Below, piece by piece: positions 57,891 to 64,000 of a stretch of DNA of 64,000 bases. Within the stretch, counting starts at the first letter, position 1, and the number at the start of each line of letters is the position of its first letter. Under the pieces are notes generated by a model. The model saw only the letters and a program-made list of their open reading frames with translations. It did not search any database and was not told the DNA's origin. Origin of the DNA: Tranquillimonas alkanivorans (lineage in GTDB: Bacteria > Pseudomonadota > Alphaproteobacteria > Rhodobacterales > Rhodobacteraceae); contig NZ_FOXA01000007.1 of assembly GCF_900115595.1 (NCBI RefSeq), positions 147,661 through 211,660 of the forward strand, written 5' to 3'. The translations under genes were made by a program, and so were the position numbers.

Positions 57891-58456
57891 CCTGCGGCTC
57901 CCAGGTGGTGGCGGACCCTGCGGGGCCTTCCACGAACCTCCACGGCGAAATCGATGCCTCGCCGGGCTGATCGTCTCCTTCCGGTCGGCCTCCCCCCGCG
58001 GCGGCGGCCATCTGCGCGAGCATCGCTGAGCGCATGGAGTCGGGCCCGGACCTCCCTGAGGCGCTCCAGCGGCTGGTTTCGCAGTCGGCCCATGAGCGGC
58101 GATCCTGTCTCGTCTCGCGGCTCGAAGCCCGGGTTGTCGAGCGTGACGAATATGCGCATCTCCCCGACGAAGCGCGTCGGTCTCAACAGACCGGCGGCCC
58201 GGTGGTCGCTCCGGCGGATGACGTCCACTTCGGCATCCTTATTTCGGATCCGCCTGGCGGTGACGCCATATGCGAGCAGTGCGAAGGTCCTGCCGGCAAG
58301 CCTCTTGACGTCGAGGACGAGGCAGGGCCGGACATCAGGCGCACCTCCGCGTGAATCGCCTGGAACCGGGAAACGAAAGGCGACGATGTCTCCATGGCGG
58401 AGTGCCTCTTTCCAGGTGGATGACGTCGTGCCTTTCGGATTGGTCGCGTCGAGCAT
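57887..58456 (-). CDS. PemK/MazF-like protein
   Basis: A 189-residue protein. Residues about 14-60 fit the MazF/PemK SH3-like barrel: LRHGDIVAFRFPVPGDSRGG (the GDIV..F.FP start) and APDVRPCLVLDVKRLAGRTF (RPCLVL). The later FVTLDNPGFEPR and basic C-terminal tail are additional. MazF-type proteins are ribonucleases held in check by a partner. AAGGAGAGCAGC precedes ATG 58454-58456, so I start there rather than at upstream Mets. It is longer than typical MazF (about 110 residues) owing to the basic tail. Function as an RNase is inference. Confidence 0.62.
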   Translation of the reverse strand: MLDATNPKGTTSSTWKEALRHGDIVAFRFPVPGDSRGGAPDVRPCLVLDVKRLAGRTFALLAYGVTARRIRNKDAEVDVIRRSDHRAAGLLRPTRFVGEMRIFVTLDNPGFEPRDETGSPLMGRLRNQPLERLREVRARLHALSDARADGRRRGGRPTGRRRSARRGIDFAVEVRGRPRRVRHHLGAAG

Positions 58457-59283
58457 GCTGCTCTCCTTTATGTCAGGGTGCGACGCGCCCGGGCCTGCCT
58501 CCTCTACTCCCTGGGCAGCGGTGGTCTCTTCGTTGGGGCGCGTCACCAGGAGCGCGCGCAAACGAAGTGACCTCCGCTGTCGATAAATTCCTTGACTTGC
58601 TCATGACCGCGTTGGCGCTGTGGCTCTCCCTGGAGCCCGTCCCGGCTTCGTCCCGATCGATAGAGCGGGGCCGATGATTCCTCCCTGAGACCCTGCTCGG
58701 GTCGCGGCGGCCACGTCAGGTGGCGCTGCTGTTTCCACGGCGCAAGGACGTCCGGTGCTATCTTCCGGGAAGCCGGGCTCGCCCGGCTTGCTCATTGAGC
58801 GGGAGGCGCCGGAAGGTGCCGGGAGCGATTTCCCGGCCGGGAGGGTCGAGGGAGGGCGGAGCACCTCCCCGGCCTCTCGCGGCAGCGAGCCGTCGGAGAC
58901 GCCCCGCCGGCGAGGCGCGAACAGGGCGTCCATTTATGGGCGCTGGGAAAACGGGTGGGACCCGGCGAAGCCGGGCGGGCCCCGCTTTTCCCTTGTGAGC
59001 AATGGAGGAATTCGAATCTGTTCCGATCTCTCGCCTCTCCCCTTCATGAGAAACATTGAGCACGCTGACATCGGATGCGCCAATGCGCCGGGACATTGAA
59101 AAATGCGCCCCACGGAAAATCCGGTCAATCTTCTTCGTGATGGACATGAATAACCGAGAGAAACAAGAAACGAGCGGACTCTGTCGCGAGGTCACAAATA
59201 CTGAGCATATAAGACCAGGATCCGGCGGCATGACCGACGAAACAGGAGCGCCCAAAACCGTCTTCGATATAAAGAGGAAGACG
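58457..59283. other. Gene-poor, structured stretch in the island
   Basis: No convincing gene is seen over about 830 bases. The middle is GC-rich and full of inverted repeats: AAGCCGGGC-TCG-(G)CCCGGCTT near 58771-58795, and a long imperfect hairpin at 58945-58992. The right-hand part becomes AT-rich, like the promoter of the frameshifted gene that follows. Confidence 0.5.
58945..58992. other. Imperfect 48-base hairpin, possible terminator or ncRNA end
   Basis: GGGAAAACGGGTGGGACCCG can pair with CGGGCGGGCCCCGCTTTTCC across a GCGAAGC apex. Inner GCCGGG and outer GGGAAAA/TTTTCCC pairings are strong, with loose pairs between. The run CTTTTCCCTT at its right end is like a weak terminator for plus-strand transcripts. 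Confidence 0.5.
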
Positions 59284-59936
59284 ATGTCCGACATAGCCGG
59301 ATTGACAAGTCACAATAATCGAACGGCAGGCAACCTTCACCACGTCAACCTCAGCCAAACCAGAAACAACATCGTGTTCGTCGGCACGAACTCCGAGTCG
59401 ATCGCGAAGCAGGGCAATGGGTATCGGAAAACCGGAAGATCCGGGAGAGCTTCGAATACGGCGCCGACGCGGTCATGGAGGAGAAGGTCCAGCACAAGGA
59501 AAAGGTGGGCAAACCGGACGGAACGCTCGCGAAAGGTCCGAACTATCCGAAGGAAGAAGCCGAGCAACGCGAGCTGATCAAACGGTTGAAGCCAGCTCTA
59601 CCGCTGATCCTGAAATTCGCAAAGAAAGCGAAGTCTTACGCCGATCGGGTCGCAACAGAGACGCGCAAGAAGCTTGAGGTTTACGCCCGAATGCAGCTCG
59701 ACATGGTGCGCGAGGCATGGGCAGAGATCAACCATGAGCGAGCGAAGCTCGGACTGGACCCGATCGGCACGATGGAAAAGGTCCACGAATTTGAAGATGC
59801 ATGGTTCGAAGACGGCAAAATGAGCCCGAAGGACGAGCAGAGGTTGAAAGAGACGGGGGGCATCCAGGAGCGACCTCTGCCGAAGAACGAGTGGACCAAG
59901 ATCAGGCGGGAGAAGGTCCTCATCCCGAGCCGCTGA
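59284..59936 (+). pseudogene. Frameshifted unknown gene (two frames)
   Basis: ATG 59284 has AGAGGAAGACG in front of it and begins MSDIAGLTSHNNRTAGNLHH. That frame runs to 59577 but turns into Arg/Ser-rich text after about 59420. The adjacent -1 frame then reads like real protein: QWVSENRKIRESFEYGADAV, MEEKVQHKEKVGKPDGTLAK, and on to the stop at 59936, with helical segments such as LPLILKFAKKAKSYADRVAT and EVYARMQLDMVREAWAEINH. The ATG at 59475 in the second frame has no ribosome binding site. A single-base change or a sequencing error, or less likely programmed frameshifting, would join the parts into about 217 residues. The family is unknown. Confidence 0.55.
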
Positions 59937-59982
59937 TCCCGAAACCACGGCCGGACCAAATCATTACCTAGGAAACACGAGT

Positions 59983-60015
59983 AGCCGGAGCGGATGTTGT
60001 CGCTCCGGCTCTTTC
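59983..60015 (+). terminator. Terminator after the frameshifted gene
   Basis: AGCCGGAGCG and CGCTCCGGCT form a perfect 10-bp stem around GATGTTGT, followed by CTTTC. It also separates the plus-strand gene from the convergent KfrA-like gene. Confidence 0.75.
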
Positions 60016-60018
60016 AAT

Positions 60019-60684
60019 TCACGCAGCCTTCTGGTTGCGCGGCTTAGCATCCTTGTCTGCGGGGATGCCATCAGAAGCGGCAGTGTGGGCGTCCTGTCCA
60101 CCTTCTTCCTCGGCGAAGAGCGGGATCTGCCGGCCGTCGACCGCATCGGCCGTTTCCGCCGACGTGCCCGCTGCGGCACTTACTTCTTCCCGCCCGATCA
60201 GCCGTCCTTCCAGTCCGGCGACGACCAGGCGAAGAGCCGCCAACTCCTGCTCAAGCTGCGAACCGCGCTCCTCCGCGGCCTCGGCACGGTCCTTCATGTC
60301 ATCAAGCTCGATTTCAACGGTCGCGATGTCGCTCTCCCGGTCCGCAAGCTCCTGGCGAAGGGACTTTACCTCTTCCGCATGAGCGCGCCGATCAGCGGCT
60401 GCCACTTCGTCGGCGCGACGATAGGCGCCTTCCCACAGGGCAGTGGCGAGATCGGCGATATCCTCCGGCATCTCGGGCACCTGGATCGCCGCGGTGGCCA
60501 TCGCCTCCTTTTCGGCCGCGATGGCCTTGAGGATGGGCCCAACATCGCGGAACGACCCGCCACCCATCTCCCGGCGAACGCTCGAGTACGTGACGCGCTC
60601 GCCCTTTTTCTCAAGCTCAGCAACGGCCGCGCGGACGCTCTTTTCCCGCTGCGCCGATATCTTCTTCGTATCCTTGGTCGCCAT
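60019..60684 (-). CDS. KfrA-like DNA-binding protein
   Basis: A 221-residue protein. The N-terminal 60 residues fit the KfrA_N / plasmid replication-region DNA-binding domain: SVRAAVAELEKKGERVTYSS then VRREMGGGSFRDVGPILKAI, where the Y..VR...G.GS....IL pattern is a winged helix-turn-helix. Residues 95-160 are a long coiled coil (AHAEEVKSLRQELADRESDI to LEQELAALRLVVAGLEGRLI). KfrA proteins bind plasmid promoters and help segregate DNA. A chromosomal copy here suggests plasmid or ICE ancestry. AGGAGCCGGAA precedes ATG 60682-60684. Confidence 0.8.
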   Translation of the reverse strand: MATKDTKKISAQREKSVRAAVAELEKKGERVTYSSVRREMGGGSFRDVGPILKAIAAEKEAMATAAIQVPEMPEDIADLATALWEGAYRRADEVAAADRRAHAEEVKSLRQELADRESDIATVEIELDDMKDRAEAAEERGSQLEQELAALRLVVAGLEGRLIGREEVSAAAGTSAETADAVDGRQIPLFAEEEGGQDAHTAASDGIPADKDAKPRNQKAA

Positions 60685-60827
60685 TTCCGGCTCCTACCTC
60701 TGGTAATGGTAAGCGCGGTACTGCCGCTACCCGCGCTACCACCCCGGCGGGGTGGCAGGCGGGAAGTGGAGTTAGCCGATCGGACACAAAGCCGGTTTGG
60801 AGCCTGACGCCAGATTTTTTTCGGAGG

Positions 60828-61748
60828 TCAGACGCCGTCGAACCAGCCGCCGTCGATCCGCACCCGTTCAACCATCTCGGTGGAGACCCCGAGGCCGTTC
60901 TCCTTGAGCAGCTCGCACAATCGGTCGCCGTCTATGAGGTCGATGGCGATGGCGCCGTCCCGGGTCGCCTCCTCGGACGCTGCCGGCGTGTAGTGACCCG
61001 TGGTGATGAACAGGCCCTTGTCGGCGCGGCCCTGCAGAGCACCGCGAAAGTCGCGGATCTCCTTCGCACCGACGCCGCCCTTCCAGCGCTTGCACTGAAA
61101 GTAGACCTGGAACGAAACGAGGTTCACCCGAAGGACCCCCAGCCCGTCGATGCCGCCGTCTCCGGTCTTGCCGCGCACCTCGACCTTGGTGAACCCGGCC
61201 TCGCGGAGAAGCCGCTGTGAAAGCCGCTCGAAGGCATCTGGGGGCATGGAACCCAGCACCGAGAGCGGTGCCGTCTTCCAGTCCTCTTCGTCCGTAGGGC
61301 CAGTATCGGTGTCCGCGATGACGACTTCAGCGCCGCCGGGGATATCCTCTGCCGCCTCCTTGGCCTTGCGCTTCTGGCGCGCCTTTTCACGCTCCTCTGC
61401 CTGGACCGCCTCGACGATGGCGGCGACAGGGCCGCGGTCATGGATCGCAGTTCCCGCCTCGGTGATTGCCCAGATGCCGCGGGCCGAGTTTTCGACAGCG
61501 CCCCCGCGCCGGAGGTATGTCCGGGCCCAGGCAAGGTAGTAGTTCACCTTGAGGCGCTGTTCGTTGTTCGGCATCGGGATCGACTGCTCGGCCTCTGAGA
61601 GTCGCTCGATCTCGATGACGGTCTCGTCGATCTCCTGAATGCTTCCTGAGCCGCCCAGGTGCCTGAGGGCATCGAGCGTGGCGAGCATCATGCCCGCGAG
61701 GTCCGGAAGTCCCTCAGGTTCGATCGTAAAGCGGCGCTCAGACGGCAT
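60828..61748 (-). CDS. mrr: Mrr-type restriction endonuclease
   Basis: A 306-residue Mrr-like protein. Residues 10-110 are the Mrr_N winged helix (LKVNYYLAWARTYLRRGGAV and SARGIWAITEAG). Residues 165-300 are the Mrr catalytic domain of the PD-(D/E)xK type: PDAFERLSQRLLREAGF, Asp201 in KTGDGGIDGLG, then Gln218-Cys-Lys220 in YFQCKRWKGG, and ALQGRADKGLFITTGHYTPA. It should cut methylated or modified DNA. All catalytic residues are present, so it looks active. ATG 61746-61748 follows GAGGAGGG and overlaps the end of the methyltransferase pseudogene by 11 bases, so the two were one operon. Confidence 0.9.
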   Translation of the reverse strand: MPSERRFTIEPEGLPDLAGMMLATLDALRHLGGSGSIQEIDETVIEIERLSEAEQSIPMPNNEQRLKVNYYLAWARTYLRRGGAVENSARGIWAITEAGTAIHDRGPVAAIVEAVQAEEREKARQKRKAKEAAEDIPGGAEVVIADTDTGPTDEEDWKTAPLSVLGSMPPDAFERLSQRLLREAGFTKVEVRGKTGDGGIDGLGVLRVNLVSFQVYFQCKRWKGGVGAKEIRDFRGALQGRADKGLFITTGHYTPAASEEATRDGAIAIDLIDGDRLCELLKENGLGVSTEMVERVRIDGGWFDGV

Positions 61749-63458
61749 AACGGCCCTCCTCGATCACCTCGGCCATGCCGAGGCCCGCGAGCGTCTCGAG
61801 AAGCGGCGCAACGGTGGTGGCTCGGCCGCGCATGAAGGTGCGGGCGACGGTTTCCGCGTCGGCCTCGCCCAAGTCCTCCAGCACCTCGCGAACGGCGGAG
61901 ATCTGGGCGGGGAGCGTCTTGGGCCAAGGAGCCTTGCCAGCTTTTGTGGCGGCGGCGATCTCCAGCTTGCCCTGCCTGGTTTCTGCCGCGCGGCCGTCCG
62001 GATTCTGGTAATCCGGGCGGAGCCAGCGGACATGGCCACGAGCTTCTTCTTCTGCACGCTCGTGGTTGAGCGCGACGAGGTTCATCAGGATGTCGTTCTC
62101 GGAGAGCTCAACAGGCCAGCCATAGGCGCGCGCCACCTCCGCGTCGATCCGGTCGTGGATGTCCTTCAAGAGGCCGACCAGCCCGTCCTCGTAGGCCTTC
62201 TTTTCCTTCCCTTCGATCGCCTCGCCAACCCGGAGCTTCGCGAGGACGTTATACATCTGCGTCAGCGTCAGCTTGGGGTGCAGTGCCTGCCGCTCTTTTC
62301 GATGCGCGTCGAGCTCCTCGCCGTATGGCGAGTGCGGCCGCGTCGTCCAAGCCAATCGCGATGAGCATGTTGTCTGGGATGACTTCCGCTTCCAGGAACT
62401 GAAAAACGCGGTGCTTGGTTGTCTCGACGGTAGCGATGTAGCGAGGCAGCCCGTGTAAAGCCGGTCGCATGGATCGGCGGGCTTCGCCGAAGATCCACCA
62501 ATTTCTCCGGTAACCGTCGCGCCGGTTCTGGTCTCGCTCCGGCTTCACGTTGTCGGAGACATGCTGGAACACAGCAGGATAACGCTCCCGCACCTCCTGT
62601 TCGGAGAGGCCAAAAAGATCGATCACCATGACGCCGCGCGGTGATGCGGTCAGGTCGCGACCGTTGCGATAGGGGCGGATATGCTGCTCCAGCCCCGGGA
62701 ACGAGCCGAGGCCGAGATCGCGCGCCCGCTCGGGAGAGACGATGAAGCCCGCGCCAATTAGCTGCATGCCGCGGTAGCCAAGTCCCGAGTTCGCCCGCAA
62801 CTCCAGCGCGCCAGCCACATCCGCGCCAATCCTGAGGTTCGAGAAGATCAGCCCAAGCTCAGTTTTCAGCTCGACCTGCCGCCCCTCGGCCTCGTTCCGC
62901 TCGCTACTCTCGGACACGACCGTAACCAGCCGCCCCGGGCGGTTGCCCGTCGCGGCCACCGTCATGCCGATGCGCACTGCCGCGCCGTCCACAGTGTCCA
63001 CCCAAGGGTGGTCCGGGATGGCGAAGAGCAGCGACAGGGGGGCGGTTGGTATCGCCCAGATGCGGCTCCAGCACGCGCCGGTTGAAGGTCTGGCGCAGCG
63101 AGTTCGTTGTGATGAGGCCGAACCGGCGCAGACCACTCTGGCCGTCATAGGCGCGCGCCTTCAGGGCCGCCTTCTCCCACCAGAACATCACCAAGTCCGC
63201 GCTTTGCGGCATCTTCGGACACGCCTGCCAGAGCGCCTCGACATAACCATCCCCGAGCGCCTCGCGCATCCGGCTGGCCCCGATGAACGGCGGGTTGCCG
63301 ACGATGAAGGTGGCCTCGGGCCACTCCGCCGGGCGCGGATCAGCGTAGTCGTAGATCTGCACCCGCGCCGACGGGTCCGGCACCTCCTCACCCGTCGCCG
63401 GGTGGCGCATAGTCGTCACCCCATCCCAGCGTGTCACCGGCGCGCCATCCTCGCCCAG
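61738..63458 (-). pseudogene. Broken class I DNA methyltransferase (type IIG/PglX-like)
   Basis: Three stretches in different frames belong to one adenine methyltransferase. Upstream: ATFIVGNPPFIGASRMREAL holds the NPPF motif IV and continues to [13 protein letters not shown] one-base insertion around 63036-63048 (a C-run) moves the frame to [20 protein letters not shown], which runs to about 62330. There an internal segment of about 50 residues is missing and the frame changes again to [20 protein letters not shown] and on to the stop at 61738. The 5' part, with the SAM-binding motif I, is replaced by a truncated IS element near 63458. The enzyme cannot be functional. Confidence 0.85.
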
Positions 63459-63898
63459 TCCATGATCGCGACCAGATAGAGAAAGCCGCGCCGCATCGGG
63501 ATGTAACTGATATCGGCGCACCAGACGTGATTTGGCCGGTCGATGGTCACTCCTCGCAGCAGGTATGGCCATTTGCGGTGCTCCGGGTGGGGCACCGTGG
63601 TGCGGGGGCGCTGGTAGACGGCCCGCAGCCCCATCTTCGCCATCAGCCGCCGGACGCGCTTGCGCCCGACGCTGTAGCCCTGGTTGCGCAGGTGACGCGC
63701 CATCTGTCGGCTGCCGTAGAACGGCGTCTCCATGAACTGCGCGTCGATCAGCTTCATCAGCGCCAGGTTCAAGGCACTCTCGCCCTTACCGGGGCCATAC
63801 CACGCCGACCGGCTGATGCCGATCAGCGCGCATTGACGGGTGATCGACAGCGCCGGGTGCCGCGTTTCGATCATTTCACGCCTCCGGGCCACGCTCAA
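63455..63898 (-). pseudogene. IS3-family transposase OrfB, truncated
   Basis: The N-terminal part of an IS3-family OrfB: SVARRREMIETRHPALSITR, CALIGISRSAWYGPGKGESA, the HTH_21 block FYGSRQMARHLRNQGYSVGR with KRVRRLMAKMGLRAV, then HRKWPYLLRGVTIDRPNHVW and CADISYIPMRRGFLYLVAIM. The first catalytic Asp (WCADIS) is present, but the protein stops after MDWA, where the methyltransferase sequence begins, so the second Asp and the Glu are missing. The element is dead. The OrfB frame is entered from OrfA by a -1 frameshift (see the heptamer at 63916). Confidence 0.9.
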
Positions 63899-64000
63899 CG
63901 GCCGGAGGCTTTGGCTAAAAAATCTCGTTCCACCACGAGCTGGCCGATCTTGGCGTGCAGCTTTTCAATCTCGCCCACCTTCTCGGCGGCCTTCACCTCG
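63895..64000 (-). CDS. IS3-family transposase OrfA, C-terminal end (partial)
   Basis: The minus strand reads EVKAAEKVGEIEKLHAKIGQ then LVVERDFLAKASGR and TGA at 63895-63897. This leucine-rich coiled coil and 'ERDFLA' ending is the standard C terminus of IS3 OrfA. The rest lies beyond the window edge. Its end overlaps OrfB in the -1 frame. Confidence 0.88.
   Translation of the reverse strand, partial: EVKAAEKVGEIEKLHAKIGQLVVERDFLAKASGR
63916..63922 (-). other. -1 programmed frameshift heptamer of the IS3 element
   Basis: On the minus strand T-TTT-TTA stands in the OrfA reading frame, which is a perfect X-XXY-YYZ slippery heptamer. Slipping back one base leads to SQSLRPLSVARRREM and so into OrfB, giving the OrfAB transposase. 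Confidence 0.8.

Noticed and set aside
58680..59000. A group II intron or retron
   Set aside because: No reverse transcriptase gene and no domain V-like hairpin can be seen; the stems alone do not support it.
58758..59294. A 178-codon frame on the minus strand in the island
   Set aside because: The second half is low-complexity Arg/Pro/Gly text from the hairpin-rich DNA, and no ribosome binding site precedes it.

Overview
The window is high-GC DNA from an alphaproteobacterium, most likely the roseobacter group of Rhodobacteraceae. The reasons are an RpoH with an intact RpoH box, an MmcB-type protein, short proteins typical of this group, a tRNA-His without the extra 5' G and with A73 (an alphaproteobacterial peculiarity), a SelD fused to an NADH-dehydrogenase-like domain, and dispersed roseobacter-type intergenic repeats. 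No genus can be assigned from sequence reading alone. Bases 1-56.7 kb look like ordinary chromosome. Bases 56.7-64 kb, after a tRNA-Thr, look like an acquired and partly decayed island.

Layout. 0-14.6 kb: end of an unidentified gene, a CoA-binding protein, a possible small RNA, rlmB, tRNA-Tyr, a TerC membrane protein and partner, a YejA-like peptide-binding protein, the conserved transglutaminase / alpha-E / circularly permuted ATP-grasp trio, a ferritin-like protein with a Mn-catalase, and a metallo-beta-lactamase exonuclease with an ATP-dependent DNA ligase and an amidohydrolase. 14.7-25 kb: an M3 oligopeptidase, palindromic repeats, a Gfo/Idh oxidoreductase, rpoH with an elaborate upstream region, a pseudouridine synthase, tRNA-His, mmcB, a probable 6S RNA, and the ribB(X)-ribH-nusB operon.

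25-40.5 kb is a sugar and glycan region. A Gfo/Idh plus MDR dehydrogenase pair faces eight tightly coupled genes: an NAD-dependent epimerase, a glycoside-hydrolase/epimerase fusion, four glycosyltransferases (three of them tandem relatives), a UDP-glucuronate-decarboxylase-like SDR, and a methyltransferase. A sulfotransferase-like protein, an alpha-glucosidase and a DxD glycosyltransferase-like protein follow. No flippase, polymerase or export gene is seen, so the product may be a small glycoconjugate made in the cytosol. This cluster is the best candidate in the window for an undescribed pathway.

40.5-56.3 kb: a lytic transglycosylase lipoprotein, a Sel1-repeat protein, a di-heme peroxidase, an ABC transporter with a lipocalin-like protein and a PNPOx-like protein, the selenium pair selD-fusion/mnmH, a renalase-like flavoprotein, an FMN glutamate-synthase-like protein, a LigM-like folate-dependent O-demethylase with GntR-type operators, and a P-loop protein.

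56.7-64 kb: tRNA-Thr, an exceptionally long hairpin terminator, small unknown genes, a PemK/MazF-like toxin with an overlapping partner, structured non-coding DNA, a frameshifted gene, a KfrA-like DNA-binding protein, an intact Mrr endonuclease, a DNA methyltransferase wrecked by a frameshift, an internal deletion and loss of its 5' end, and a truncated IS3-family element with a perfect -1 slippery heptamer.
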